Positions 1 through 9,245 of a stretch of 64,000 bases of DNA are shown piece by piece. This stretch comes from Pseudoalteromonas shioyasakiensis (lineage in GTDB: Bacteria > Pseudomonadota > Gammaproteobacteria > Enterobacterales > Alteromonadaceae): assembly GCF_019134595.1 (NCBI RefSeq), contig NZ_CP077771.1:186001-250000 (forward strand). The letters run 5' to 3'. The translations under genes and the position numbers were made by a program. The notes below the pieces were generated by a model. The model saw only the letters and a list, made by a program, of their open reading frames with translations. It ran no database searches and was not told the origin of the DNA. Position 1 is the first letter of the stretch. Each line of letters starts with the position of its first letter.

Positions 1-92
1 CACCATAAAACACTTGATAAAACAAACACAGTAATAAAAATACTGCCTACCGTAAGCCATAATAACTTTTTCGCTAATGCTAACTGCCGCAT
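1..92 (-). CDS. N-terminal fragment of a membrane protein, possibly a chemoreceptor (runs off window)
   Basis: An open frame runs off the left edge on the minus strand. It begins MRQLALAKKLLWL and continues into a hydrophobic stretch, which is the look of a cytoplasmic tip followed by the first membrane helix of a chemoreceptor or sensor. An AGGAA ribosome binding site lies about 6 bases before the chosen ATG at 92; another in-frame ATG at 98 is too close to it. Only about 30 residues are visible, so the product type is inferred from the N-terminus alone. Confidence 0.5.
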   Translation of the reverse strand, partial: MRQLALAKKLLWLTVGSIFITVFVLSSVLW

Positions 93-208
93 CGACATTT
101 CCTGTTTTTATTGTAGGTTTGCTAATAGTTTAGACCATTTGCATGACTTCACAGGGACAATTAGAAAAAAAGTATGGAATTTTACTGTGATTAAGCCGCT
201 TGGTTAAG

Positions 209-1213
209 TTAGCGCAAATTTTGCTGCCATTGGGTGGGTGACACACCAAACCATAACTTAAAGCGACGACTAAAAATCGACAGCTCCGCATAGCCTAAAC
301 GCAGTGCTAAGTCGGTCATATTGATATGCTTTTGTTGTAATAGCCGCATTGCCTCTGACTTTCTAACTTCGTCCAACAATTGCCGATAACTGGTGTTATG
401 CTCGGTTAATATGCGTTGCAGCTTTTTGGGGTGTAGCCCTACACTTTTGGCGGTATTTTCTTTGTTGCACTCTCCTGTTGCTAACAACATTTTCATCGCA
501 CCTTCTATTTGCAGCATTTCATCGGGGAGCTTGTTAAGGCATTGCAGCTTAAGTTGATCAGCTATTAGAGTGTCTAAAATGGCATCATTGAGCTGGGGTT
601 TATAGGATAAAAATGCGCTTGAAAAGTAAATTGCATCAACGTCACTGTTAAACTCAACCTCGCAATTAAGCACTTTATTAAATAAGGGCTGCTGTTTCAC
701 CGCGACAGATTGCCGTAAACACACTTTATCGGCGCGCCATTTCGGGCCAACTAATTCTTTTAATATTTTATTGACCAAACACACTGCCAACTGAGACTTT
801 TGCTCAAATTCCTGTTTTTCGTCAGACAGTCGGACAAAACGTACCTCACAGCTTGTTTGCCCAAGCAAGGCAAGGTTTAGCACAATACCTTCGGCATGTA
901 AGTATATGTATTTTTGGGCAACATTGAGGGCATCAAGAATCGTAGGCTGGCGCGACATGTAAGCACCAATCAAGCCTACCGTACTCATACTTTGTGATGC
1001 ACCAAGCTTTAAGCCAAAGCACGGCTCGTCACAGGCATGAGCAGCAAGCTCAAGTAATTCAAGGTAATGAGCGTAAACAACAAAGCTGTCTGGGTCGCGT
1101 AATTGTTCGGGTAAAATACCCGCCTTCTCCAACAAAGCAATTGGATTTACACCATATTGCCTCACTAAATTCTCAAACCCAGCTAAACTAGAAGAGCGAA
1201 TTAAACTTTCCAC
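209..1213 (-). CDS. AraC-family transcriptional regulator with arabinose-binding-type N-terminal domain
   Basis: A 334-residue regulator. Residues 20-200 resemble the AraC-type arabinose-binding N-terminal domain found in OruR/ArgR-like regulators (GLKLGAS...MSTVGLIGAYM). Residues 245-332 form the AraC helix-turn-helix pair, with the typical end LGYAELSIFSRRFKLWFG followed by SPTQW. It is divergent from the aldehyde dehydrogenase at 1320 and most likely controls that gene and the two after it; a direct-repeat site of the right spacing lies between them. The effector is unknown; an alkyl alcohol, aldehyde or sulfate ester is a guess from context. Confidence 0.88.
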   Translation of the reverse strand: MESLIRSSSLAGFENLVRQYGVNPIALLEKAGILPEQLRDPDSFVVYAHYLELLELAAHACDEPCFGLKLGASQSMSTVGLIGAYMSRQPTILDALNVAQKYIYLHAEGIVLNLALLGQTSCEVRFVRLSDEKQEFEQKSQLAVCLVNKILKELVGPKWRADKVCLRQSVAVKQQPLFNKVLNCEVEFNSDVDAIYFSSAFLSYKPQLNDAILDTLIADQLKLQCLNKLPDEMLQIEGAMKMLLATGECNKENTAKSVGLHPKKLQRILTEHNTSYRQLLDEVRKSEAMRLLQQKHINMTDLALRLGYAELSIFSRRFKLWFGVSPTQWQQNLR

Positions 1214-1226
1214 GCAGTGTGCCTTT

Positions 1227-1262
1227 TGTCCTAAAGAGTCATTTCAGTGTCCTAAAAAGTCA
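1227..1262. promoter_or_regulatory. direct-repeat operator, probable AraC-family site
   Basis: Two near-identical 15-mers, TGTCCTAAAGAGTCA at 1227-1241 and TGTCCTAAAAAGTCA at 1248-1262, have start points 21 bases apart, two helical turns, as expected for the two half-sites of an AraC-type regulator. They lie just upstream of the regulator gene and about 60 bases before the divergent dehydrogenase. Confidence 0.6.
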
Positions 1263-1319
1263 AATCAACTGCAAGCGATTTATTTATGCTAGAACAAACA
1301 CTGACAACAGAACATACAG

Positions 1320-2753
1320 ATGAACATTGCAGCACAACCGATAAGCATCGACAACATTTTAATGGCCGACTTAGACGCGCAGCGCAGCCACGCTAAAGCA
1401 GAAGGTATTGAAAGCTACCAGCAAAGACGTGAACACTTACTTGCGCTAAAAGCTATGATTACTGAGAACCAAGCACGTATTATTAGTGCTATTAACCAAG
1501 ACTATGGTAATCGCTCTCGCCATGAAACCTTGCTGGCCGAAATCATTAATGCGTGTGCAGATATCAATAGCACTTTAAAGCACCTTAAAAAGTGGATGAA
1601 AGTGCAAAAGCGACATGTTGATCACCGAATGTATTTAGGGGCAAAAAACCGAGTTATTCCCCAGCCACTTGGTGTAGTAGGGTTAATTGTGCCATGGAAT
1701 TTCCCGATAAATTTAGCATTCAGTCAATTAGCTGCTGCATTTGCAGCAGGTAATAAGGCGATGGTTAAAATGTCTGAAAACTCTCGGCATTTAAGTGCAC
1801 TTTTAGGCGAGCTAGTGGGCCACTATTTCAAACCAGAAAAGCTGCAATTTTACTGTGAGACAGGTGAAGTAGGCATCGCCTTTTCAAAGCTTACCTTTGA
1901 CCATTTAATGTTCACTGGTTCAGGTGAAACCGGTAAAAAAGTGATGGCTGCAGCGGCGCAAAACCTAACGCCTGTAACCCTTGAGTTAGGTGGTAAATCT
2001 CCTGCTGTGATTGCTACTGATTACCCGATGCAAAAAGCTGTTGAGCGCATCATGTATGTAAAGCAAATGAACGCAGGGCAAATTTGTACCAATGTTGATT
2101 ATGTGTTTGTGCATCAGTCTCAACTTACGCTATTTATCGATACAGCAACTCGCTGGGCGAAGAAACATGTGCCAGATATTCATAGCCAAGATTACACAGC
2201 CATTATTGATGATCGCGCATTTAAACGCCTTACAAACTGTATTGAAGAAGCCAAACAACTCGGTGCTGACGTTATTACGCTTAGCGACCAAGTGGCTGAT
2301 GCCAACACGCGAAAGCTGCCACTGACATTAATTTTAAATAGCAATGACAGTATGAGCATTGATACCCGCGAGACATTTGGGCCTATTTTAATGGTAAAAA
2401 CCTATCAAGACTCGCAGCAGGTCGTTGATTATATTGCAGTGCGAGATAGGCCTTTAGCGTTTTACCCTTTTAGCTACAACACACAGCTTGTTAACTTTTA
2501 TATTGAGCAGGTGATGTCGGGTGGTGTAAGCGTTAATGATGCCCTGTTTCATGTTGGTCAGCACGACCTACCATTTGGTGGTGTAGGTGCCAGTGGCATG
2601 GGACATTACCATGGCTATGAAGGCTTTTTAACCTTTTCAAAATTACGCCCGGTGTTTTATCAAGCCAAGTTTTCGAGCGTGAAATTTCTAATGCCCCCTT
2701 ACGGCACATTTGCTGATAAGCTTTTAGCCTTTTTAAGTAAATTAAATTCATAA
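1320..2753 (+). CDS. aldehyde dehydrogenase, coniferyl-aldehyde-dehydrogenase-like
   Basis: A 477-residue NAD(P)-dependent aldehyde dehydrogenase that would oxidise an aldehyde to its carboxylate in the cytoplasm. The fold motifs are clear: PWNFPIN near residue 124, FTGSGETGKK, the general base in LELGGKSP (Glu222) and the nucleophile in GQICTN (Cys256). The short N-terminus and lack of a C-terminal extension match the coniferyl aldehyde / class 3 fatty aldehyde group. It is first in a same-strand run with a GMC oxidoreductase (25 bases downstream) and an alkylsulfatase, so the likely substrate is a long-chain aldehyde, not coniferyl aldehyde. Substrate is inferred. Confidence 0.9.
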   Translation: MNIAAQPISIDNILMADLDAQRSHAKAEGIESYQQRREHLLALKAMITENQARIISAINQDYGNRSRHETLLAEIINACADINSTLKHLKKWMKVQKRHVDHRMYLGAKNRVIPQPLGVVGLIVPWNFPINLAFSQLAAAFAAGNKAMVKMSENSRHLSALLGELVGHYFKPEKLQFYCETGEVGIAFSKLTFDHLMFTGSGETGKKVMAAAAQNLTPVTLELGGKSPAVIATDYPMQKAVERIMYVKQMNAGQICTNVDYVFVHQSQLTLFIDTATRWAKKHVPDIHSQDYTAIIDDRAFKRLTNCIEEAKQLGADVITLSDQVADANTRKLPLTLILNSNDSMSIDTRETFGPILMVKTYQDSQQVVDYIAVRDRPLAFYPFSYNTQLVNFYIEQVMSGGVSVNDALFHVGQHDLPFGGVGASGMGHYHGYEGFLTFSKLRPVFYQAKFSSVKFLMPPYGTFADKLLAFLSKLNS

Positions 2754-2778
2754 TAATAAACACCAACAGGTGATAATA

Positions 2779-4497
2779 ATGCAGCAACACACATTTGATT
2801 TTGACCAAATTATTATAGGCTCTGGATTTGGCGGCTCTGTGAGTGCGCTTCGGCTAAGCGAAAAAGGCAACCGGGTTTTAGTACTCGAAAAAGGCCTACG
2901 CCGCGACGATAAAGAATTTCCAGAAACCAACTTAGATATAAAAAACTATATGTGGCAGCCAGAAATTGGCCTAAAAGGCTGCATTCAATTTTCGTTTACC
3001 AGCAAAGTTACTGTGCTGCATGGTGTGGGTGTTGGCGGTGGCTCACAGATTTATGCCAATGTGCACCTTATTCCTGATGATGAAGTTTTTCAATCTCCAG
3101 CGTGGAAACGGATAAAATCAGACTGGAAAGAAAGCCTCATGCCCTACTACGGCCTTGCACAGCGTATGTTAGGCAGTGCCAAAAATACCTATACCAATGT
3201 TGCCGACCACACACTAAAAGACATTGCTGAGCAGATGGGTCAAGGCGACTCGTTCAAAACCGTGAACACTGGGGTGCTTTTTGCAAAACCCGGCGAAGCC
3301 TATAACAAAGAGCTACCCGACCCATACTTTAATGGCGATGGCCCAAGGCGAAATACCTGTCATTATTGTGGTAGCTGCATGATTGGTTGTCGCCATAATG
3401 CAAAAAACACCTTAATGAAAAACTATCTGTACTTTGCCGAGCGCAACGGCGTAGAGATAAGACCTAGCTCTGAAGTAATCAAAATCACCCCGCTCAATGC
3501 AGATGGCAGCGCCGGATACAAAATTAAGATTAAAGATACCAGTCATCGCAATAGCCATATTTATACCCTGAAAACACGTGGCGTTGTGCTAAGCGCAGGG
3601 GTCATGGGCACCGTGCCGTTGCTTTTAAAAATGCGTGATAAAGACAAAACACTGCCCAATATTTCAGCTTGGCTAGGTCAGCAAATTCGTACTAATTCAG
3701 AAACTCTCACCACCGCGAACAACACCACGAAGAAAGTTGATGATGGCGTTGCGATCAGCTCATTTATTTCGGTCGATAAAGACACCAACATTGAAATTTG
3801 CCGATTTAAAGAAGGTGCCGATGGCACATGGCTATATTTACCTTACGTTCCTATGGTGACTGGCAAAGGCCTCAAGCGTATTGCTAAGTTTTTAGTGAAT
3901 ACACTGCGCCATCCAATTAAAACAGCCAAAGTATTGCGTCCAAAAGGCAAAGCCCGCAGCTCGATTCTATTTTTGGTGATGCAAAAATCCGAGGCATTTA
4001 TTCACCTTGAGTGGCGACGTAAATGGTATCGCTTATTTAAAAATGGCATTACTGCGGTGCAAAAAGACAATGACACACCGCTTAGTGTTAGTTTTCCAAA
4101 AGCAGAAGAAGCAACTAAGCTCTACGCCGAAAAACTCGGTGGAGTACCAGGCTCAGCCTTAACTGAAGTGCTCTTTGGTGCCCCGATGACAGCACATATA
4201 ATGAGTGGCGTCGCTATGGGAAGTGATGCTTCTAACGGCGTAGTTGATAGCTCCGGAGAAGTGTTCGGCTATCAAAACCTACGTGTTATTGACGGCTCAA
4301 TCATACCGGGAAATTTAGGGGTAAATCCATCATTAACCATTACCGCATTGTCTGAATACGCAATGAGCCAAATACCGGTATTCGATGAGCATCGCGCAAA
4401 AACAATTAAGCCCATTTTATTTAGCGAGCCTTTAGCCGGTCAAACATCATCCCTAACAGGCTCTGGTGATTTATTAGCACAAATAAAAAACATATAA
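2779..4497 (+). CDS. GMC-family FAD oxidoreductase (alcohol oxidase/dehydrogenase or cholesterol-oxidase-like)
   Basis: About 572 residues. The N-terminal dinucleotide fold IIIGSGFGGSVSALRLSE binds FAD. A cysteine-rich insert HYCGSCMIGCRHNAK and the C-terminal GMC segment (GYQNLRVIDGSIIPGN, NPSLTITALSEYA) identify the family; the cholesterol oxidase and long-chain alcohol dehydrogenase branches share this layout. The frame extends upstream to a GTG at 2770, but ATG 2779 sits 8 bases after an AGG ribosome binding site and is preferred. Between an aldehyde dehydrogenase and an alkylsulfatase, oxidation of the released fatty alcohol is the simplest role, which is an inference from neighbours. 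Confidence 0.87.
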   Translation: MQQHTFDFDQIIIGSGFGGSVSALRLSEKGNRVLVLEKGLRRDDKEFPETNLDIKNYMWQPEIGLKGCIQFSFTSKVTVLHGVGVGGGSQIYANVHLIPDDEVFQSPAWKRIKSDWKESLMPYYGLAQRMLGSAKNTYTNVADHTLKDIAEQMGQGDSFKTVNTGVLFAKPGEAYNKELPDPYFNGDGPRRNTCHYCGSCMIGCRHNAKNTLMKNYLYFAERNGVEIRPSSEVIKITPLNADGSAGYKIKIKDTSHRNSHIYTLKTRGVVLSAGVMGTVPLLLKMRDKDKTLPNISAWLGQQIRTNSETLTTANNTTKKVDDGVAISSFISVDKDTNIEICRFKEGADGTWLYLPYVPMVTGKGLKRIAKFLVNTLRHPIKTAKVLRPKGKARSSILFLVMQKSEAFIHLEWRRKWYRLFKNGITAVQKDNDTPLSVSFPKAEEATKLYAEKLGGVPGSALTEVLFGAPMTAHIMSGVAMGSDASNGVVDSSGEVFGYQNLRVIDGSIIPGNLGVNPSLTITALSEYAMSQIPVFDEHRAKTIKPILFSEPLAGQTSSLTGSGDLLAQIKNI

Positions 4498-4520
4498 AAA
4501 TAACACCAAGGACAAAATAA

Positions 4521-6491
4521 ATGATAACAAAATCATTAAATTTCAGTATATTAGCTTTTATAGCCTGTACTCATTACGCACAGGCAGATAATAATTTAAG
4601 CAGTAAACCTGCTAGTAAATTCACAGTTCAAAAGAATCAACAGTTGTTACAAACATTACCTTTTAATGATAAAGCTGACTTTGCACTTGCGAGTAAAGGA
4701 ATAATTGCGAAACCTCAAAATAAACAAATTTTTAATGCAAATGGTGACGTAGTTTGGGACTTCAATCAATTTGATTTTTTAAAAGAGCATGACTTTATCC
4801 CCTCAATAAACCCAAGCCTTCATCGACAAGCTGTACTCAATCTAAATTACGGACTTTTTAAGGTTTCTGAGAATATATATCAAGTAAGAGGCTTTGATTT
4901 AGCTAATGTAACTTATGTCAAAGGCGATACAGGTTGGATTATATTTGATCCCCTTACCGTTCCTGAAACAGCCAAGGCAGCACACGATTTAATAACAAAG
5001 CACCTTGGGGATAGACCCATTAAAGCCATAGTTTACAGCCATGCACATGCGGATCATTTTGGCGGGGTAAAAGGCATCATTAGTCAACAACAAGTCGATA
5101 ATAACGAAATACAAGTAATTGCCCCTGCACATTTTATGGAACATGTTGTCAAAGAGTCTGTTTTGGCTGGCAATGCAATGCAGCGTCGCGCTGGATATCA
5201 ATATGGAAGTATTATTGGTAAAAATGAACTATCCACTGTTGATAGTGCACTGGGTAAAGGGATTGCATTTGGCTATGTTAGCCTTATTGCGCCTACCCGC
5301 ATCATTGAGCAGCCTCAAGAAACCATCATGGTCGACGGTATTGAGATGGTCATGAAAAACACACCGAACACCGAGTCGCCTTCAGAAATGAATACTTGGT
5401 TTCCTCAATTTAAAACTTTATGGATGGCTGAAAATACTGTCGCAGGTATGCATAATATTTATACAATACGTGGGGCAGAAACAAGAGATGCATTACAATG
5501 GAGTAAAAAAATAAATCAAACTCTACAACAGTTTGGTAAGCAAGCCGACATACTTATTGCCTCACACCATTGGCCTCGATGGGGTAATAAGAATATTGTT
5601 CACTATCTTGAAAAACAGCGAGATATGTATGGTTACATGCACGATCAAGCGCTTAATTTAGCGAATCAAGGGGTTACGATAAACGAAATTCATAACCAAT
5701 TTTCAGTACCGGAAAGTTTATCTAATGAATGGTTTAATCGCGGCTATCATGGCTCTGTTAGTCACAACGTAAGAGGCATCATTAATAAATATCTTGGTTT
5801 TTTTGATATGAACCCCGCCACACTTAATAAACTAAGCCCTTCCGATTCTGCAAAGCGATACGTTAAACTCGCAGGCGGCAGCATCGCAATGCTAAATGAG
5901 GCGCAAACGGCATTTGATAATGGTGAATATAGATGGGTGGCAGAATTACTAAATCACTTAGTTTATGCAGAACCCGAGAATCAAGCAGCTATTGCACTAC
6001 AAGCTGATACATTAGAACAACTTGGCTACCAAGCTGAGAATGCTGGTTGGAGAAATGCATATTTATCTGCAGCATATGAGCTGAGGAATGGAATGCCAAA
6101 TAGTGTAAATAAAACAGAAATTGGGCCTGACATCATTAAAGCTATGAGTACTGAGCTTGTCTTTGACTATTTAGGTGTAAGATTAAATGCCGAAAAAGCT
6201 GTTCAACATCAGTTTATTATAAATATTCAGCTTCCCGATACTCAAGAAAAGTTTACTTTAGAGTTAAACAACGCCCACTTAAACAACCTAGCAAACACAC
6301 AAAGTGAGCATGCTGATTTAACGTTAACACTTAATCGCACTGACTTAGACTTACTTTTATTGAAACAAGTGAACTTCAAGAGCTTACTTGAAAGTAAAAA
6401 GGCCAGTTTTAAAGGGGATATTCAAAAGTTCGCCTTGTTGATTAGCTTAATTGATAGCTTTGACTATTGGTTTGAGATTGTAAAACCTTAA
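4521..6491 (+). CDS. alkylsulfatase of the SdsA1/BDS1 metallo-beta-lactamase family
   Basis: A 656-residue secreted enzyme predicted to hydrolyse primary alkyl sulfates (SDS-like) to alcohol plus sulfate. It has an N-terminal signal peptide ending near TQAHYAQA-type residues (MITKSLNFSILAFIACTHYA). The binuclear zinc motif HAHADHFGG starts at His174, with later ligands in the ENT and HHWPRWG regions. The central helical domain (AKRYVKLAGG, ALQADTLEQLGYQ) and the C-terminal SCP2-like domain (LTLNRTDLDLLLL) are those of SdsA1. Length matches the family (about 650). It lies 23 bases after the GMC gene. Codon use is slightly more AT-rich than that of the two genes before it. Confidence 0.92.
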   Translation: MITKSLNFSILAFIACTHYAQADNNLSSKPASKFTVQKNQQLLQTLPFNDKADFALASKGIIAKPQNKQIFNANGDVVWDFNQFDFLKEHDFIPSINPSLHRQAVLNLNYGLFKVSENIYQVRGFDLANVTYVKGDTGWIIFDPLTVPETAKAAHDLITKHLGDRPIKAIVYSHAHADHFGGVKGIISQQQVDNNEIQVIAPAHFMEHVVKESVLAGNAMQRRAGYQYGSIIGKNELSTVDSALGKGIAFGYVSLIAPTRIIEQPQETIMVDGIEMVMKNTPNTESPSEMNTWFPQFKTLWMAENTVAGMHNIYTIRGAETRDALQWSKKINQTLQQFGKQADILIASHHWPRWGNKNIVHYLEKQRDMYGYMHDQALNLANQGVTINEIHNQFSVPESLSNEWFNRGYHGSVSHNVRGIINKYLGFFDMNPATLNKLSPSDSAKRYVKLAGGSIAMLNEAQTAFDNGEYRWVAELLNHLVYAEPENQAAIALQADTLEQLGYQAENAGWRNAYLSAAYELRNGMPNSVNKTEIGPDIIKAMSTELVFDYLGVRLNAEKAVQHQFIINIQLPDTQEKFTLELNNAHLNNLANTQSEHADLTLTLNRTDLDLLLLKQVNFKSLLESKKASFKGDIQKFALLISLIDSFDYWFEIVKP

Positions 6492-6497
6492 CTAATG

Positions 6498-6521
6498 TAG
6501 GTGGGCACTTAAGCCCACCTA
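6498..6521. terminator. intrinsic hairpin between convergent genes
   Basis: A 9-bp perfect stem TAGGTGGGC / GCCCACCTA with a 6-base loop lies between the convergent alkylsulfatase and Ohr genes. There is no long T run on either side, so it is a plausible but not textbook bidirectional terminator. Confidence 0.55.
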
Positions 6522-6529
6522 TCAACACA

Positions 6530-6958
6530 CTAGATCACTGATAGTTCTACTGCAATGTTGCCGCGCGTTGCATTTGAGTATGGGCATACTTCGTGCGCTT
6601 TATTAACCAGTGCAAGGGCGGTGTCTTTATCCAGATCACCCACCGATACCGCAAGCTTAACAGCAATACCAAAACCACCTTCGATAGGACCAATTGATAC
6701 TTCAGAGTTAATGTGAGTATCTGCAGGTAGTTTAATTTTTGCTTGACCAGCAACTAACTTTAATGCACCGATAAAACAAGCCGCGTAACCTGCTGCAAAT
6801 AACTGCTCAGGGTTTGTACCTTGACCATCATCACCACCTAACCCCTTAGGAGTTGATAGTGCCACATCTAAACGACCATCATCTGATTTTGCTGTGCCTT
6901 CACGGCCACCTGTTGCTGTTGCTTTTGCTGTGTATGCGACGCTTTGTAGTTCTTTCAT
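6530..6958 (-). CDS. ohr: organic hydroperoxide resistance protein, Ohr family
   Basis: A 142-residue OsmC/Ohr-fold thiol peroxidase that reduces organic hydroperoxides using lipoyl-type dithiols. Both catalytic cysteines are present: Cys61 in GYAACFIGA and Cys125 in HEVCPYSNATRGN; the segment TNPEQLFAAGYAAC is diagnostic. The open frame continues upstream to 7096, but that part overlaps the operator region and the divergent regulator, and the family's usual start MKELQSVAYTAKAT at 6958, with a GGAGAG ribosome binding site before it, is chosen. It is divergent from its likely repressor at 7082. Confidence 0.95.
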   Translation of the reverse strand: MKELQSVAYTAKATATGGREGTAKSDDGRLDVALSTPKGLGGDDGQGTNPEQLFAAGYAACFIGALKLVAGQAKIKLPADTHINSEVSIGPIEGGFGIAVKLAVSVGDLDKDTALALVNKAHEVCPYSNATRGNIAVELSVI

Positions 6959-6987
6959 GATTACTCTCCTAATTGAGTGACAATATG

Positions 6988-7047
6988 TTTTGCATGCAAA
7001 ATATATTAGATCAGCTTTTTCGGGATTGCAAATACTTTGTATGCAAA
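6988..7047. promoter_or_regulatory. OhrR operator pair in the ohr/ohrR intergenic region
   Basis: Two related palindromes lie between the divergent genes: TTTTGCATGCAAAA at 6988-7001 (perfect) and TTTGTATGCAAA at 7036-7047 (one mismatch). The core resembles MarR/OhrR operators. Binding of the oxidised-thiol-sensitive repressor here would shut off both genes until organic peroxide is present. Confidence 0.65.
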
Positions 7048-7081
7048 TTAAAATACTCGTATTGAATTTTGAGGATCGAGT

Positions 7082-7513
7082 ATGAAATACCCACAACTAA
7101 AATTAGATAACCAGCTATGCCATCGCTTATATATGGCATCGAATGGGATTGCCCGTGCGTATCGAGATTCTCTCAATCAATTAGATTTAACCTACCCGCA
7201 ATACGTCGTAATGATGGCGCTGTGGGAAAAAGATCAGATCAGCATTGCTGAATTACTTGAAAAAACCGCCATTGATGGCGGTGCAATGACGCAAATTTTG
7301 AAAAAAATGAGCGATAAAGCATTGTTGTCGATCACCAAAGATAGCCAAGATAAACGCAAACGACTCGTGCAGCTCGAAGCCAAAGGCAAGGCGATGCAAG
7401 ATCAAGCGGCTGAGATACCGTCGCAAATTCGTTGTCGCTTCCCAAGCATTAACGAACAACAAGCACTGCAACTGATTGAGTTACTCGATTTAGTAAATAG
7501 TGACCTCAATTAA
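7082..7513 (+). CDS. ohrR: MarR-family organic hydroperoxide sensor/repressor OhrR
   Basis: A 143-residue winged-helix MarR protein. The N-terminal KLDNQLCHRLYMASN carries Cys13, the position of the peroxidatic sensing cysteine of OhrR; LTYPQYVVMMALWE and the wing DSQDKRKRLVQLEAKGK are typical of OhrR. A divergent arrangement with ohr, with palindromes between them, supports autoregulation and control of ohr. The start is set by GAGGATCGAGT just before ATG 7082. Confidence 0.92.
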   Translation: MKYPQLKLDNQLCHRLYMASNGIARAYRDSLNQLDLTYPQYVVMMALWEKDQISIAELLEKTAIDGGAMTQILKKMSDKALLSITKDSQDKRKRLVQLEAKGKAMQDQAAEIPSQIRCRFPSINEQQALQLIELLDLVNSDLN

Positions 7514-7606
7514 CAAAAATTATTTGAAAGTGAATTTGGATTACACCGCTTTTTAATAAAACTAGATGCGCTATAGTGTTCAAAACTCATCAATACGGAC
7601 ACCATC

Positions 7607-8620
7607 ATGAAAGCATTTGGATACACTACAGCAACCCCAACGTTATCTGACTCATCACTACAAGCGATTGAATTACCTGATCCCGTTGCCACAGGTCACG
7701 ACATTCTTGTCGCCGTAGAAGCAATTTCAGTAAACCCTGTTGATACTAAAATTCGCGCCAATGTATCGCCAGACAGTGGCTACAAAGTTATTGGCTGGGA
7801 TGCCGTGGGAACCGTTAAAGCTGTTGGCGACAAGGTTTCGTTATTTAATGTCGGTGATCGTGTGTTTTATGCTGGCGACTTAACGCGCCAAGGCAGTAAT
7901 GCTGAGCTGCAACTTGTTGATGAACGCATTGTCGGTCTTGCACCAACAAGCCTTAGTAATAGTGAAGCAGCCGCCCTGCCCTTAACCAGTATCACCGCAT
8001 GGGAGTTATTGTTTGACCGCTTACAGATTGAAAAATCTAAGAACAATAAGCCAGCCTCTGTATTAGTGATAGGTGCCGCCGGTGGTGTAGGCTCAATTTT
8101 AGTGCAGCTTGCCAAACAGCTTACCAATTTAACGGTTGTTGGTACCGCCGCACGAGAAGAAAGCGCCAACTGGCTTAAAGACTTAGGTGTTGATCATGTG
8201 CTTGATCATAGCAAAAACCTTAACGAGCAACGTCTTGCGGCCGACTTAAATGAATTTGATTACGTAGTGAGCTTAACGCACACCGACCAACATCTTGATA
8301 GCATTATAGAAGTGATCAAGCCACAAGGTAAATTGGCATTGATCGACGACCCTGCAAGCTTTGATATTTTAAAGTTAAAGCGTAAAAGTATTTCGTTGCA
8401 TTGGGAGTTTATGTATACCCGCTCAATGTTCCAAACCGATGATATGATTGTCCAGCATCAGCTTCTTTCAGAGCTCGCGACCTTAGTGGATAACGGCACA
8501 ATCAAAACAACATTGGGTGAGCATTTAGGTAAGATAAACGTAGCAAACCTTATTAAAGCCCATGGGATTTTAGAATCTCATAAAGCTCGCGGAAAGCTTG
8601 TATTGGAAGGGTTTGAATAG
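7607..8620 (+). CDS. zinc-type alcohol dehydrogenase-like / quinone oxidoreductase-like MDR protein
   Basis: A 337-residue medium-chain dehydrogenase/reductase. The N-terminal GroES-like domain contains SVNPVDTKIRAN and GWDAVGTVKAVGDKV; the Rossmann half has VLVIGAAGGVGSILVQLAKQ for NADPH. The zinc ligands of classical alcohol dehydrogenases are absent, so it belongs to the zinc-independent quinone/enone reductase-like group (zinc-binding alcohol dehydrogenase family TIGR02817 by style). It stands alone, about 90 bases after ohrR; a role in oxidative or electrophile stress is possible from position only. Confidence 0.88.
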   Translation: MKAFGYTTATPTLSDSSLQAIELPDPVATGHDILVAVEAISVNPVDTKIRANVSPDSGYKVIGWDAVGTVKAVGDKVSLFNVGDRVFYAGDLTRQGSNAELQLVDERIVGLAPTSLSNSEAAALPLTSITAWELLFDRLQIEKSKNNKPASVLVIGAAGGVGSILVQLAKQLTNLTVVGTAAREESANWLKDLGVDHVLDHSKNLNEQRLAADLNEFDYVVSLTHTDQHLDSIIEVIKPQGKLALIDDPASFDILKLKRKSISLHWEFMYTRSMFQTDDMIVQHQLLSELATLVDNGTIKTTLGEHLGKINVANLIKAHGILESHKARGKLVLEGFE

Positions 8621-8650
8621 CTAGTTACGAGAGTAAAGTTGCGAGATACG

Positions 8651-9045
8651 AGCATGTAGCAGCGATTTCACATCGCGTTTTATTCTCGTATCTCTCCGAC
8701 CTCACCCATGTCGCGGCATAAAGCGCTGCTACCTGTAGGCGTCACGCTTGCTTGGCGCGCAAAACAAGTTTCACGCCTACGGCCAAGGTTTTACTTTTGT
8801 GTGGTGGTTAGTTATTCATGACTAAAGTCATTCCTACAAGAAATAGATGCGAGCATGTAGCTGCGATTTCACATCGCGTTTTATTCTCCTATCGCCGCTA
8901 CCTCACCCATGTCGCGGCATATAGCGCTGCTACCTGTAGGTGTCACGCTTGCTTGGCGCGCAAAACAAAAAAATTAAGATTCAAGTTACAAAAAACGAGA
9001 TACGAGGTGCGAGGCACGCGCATGTAGCAGCGATTTCACATCGCT
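8651..9045. repeat. tandem copies of a ~115-bp hairpin-forming intergenic repeat
   Basis: Copy A (about 8651-8768) and copy B (about 8851-8967) share, nearly base for base, GCATGTAGCAGCGATTTCAC, then ACATCGCG, a TTTTATTCTC segment, CCTCACCCATGTCGCGGCAT, and GTCACGCTTGCTTGGCGCGC. A truncated copy C lies at 9020-9045. Within each copy GTAGCAGCG (8656-8664 in A) pairs with CGCTGCTAC (8724-8732), so the unit can fold as one long hairpin. The open frame 8818-9027 across it has no ribosome binding site and is not called. Confidence 0.75.
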
Positions 9046-9245
9046 TATTTCCTCACTCAACAATAATAACACGCATCATTAAAGTGCATTACTACGCTTG
9101 CCTTTCACTATTTTAGTGCCTGATTTTGGGGACGCCCTTATCGCCCAGCATTAACCAATTGATTTTTAATGCATTTAATTTTAATAAAGGTTTGGCACAG
9201 ATCTTCCAATAGTTAGTATGAACTGGCACTAACAAGGAGACTAAC

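Noticed and set aside
8818..9027. 69-codon open frame in the intergenic repeats
   Set aside because: It lies wholly in hairpin repeats, has no ribosome binding site and its residue composition is that of a repeat read in frame.
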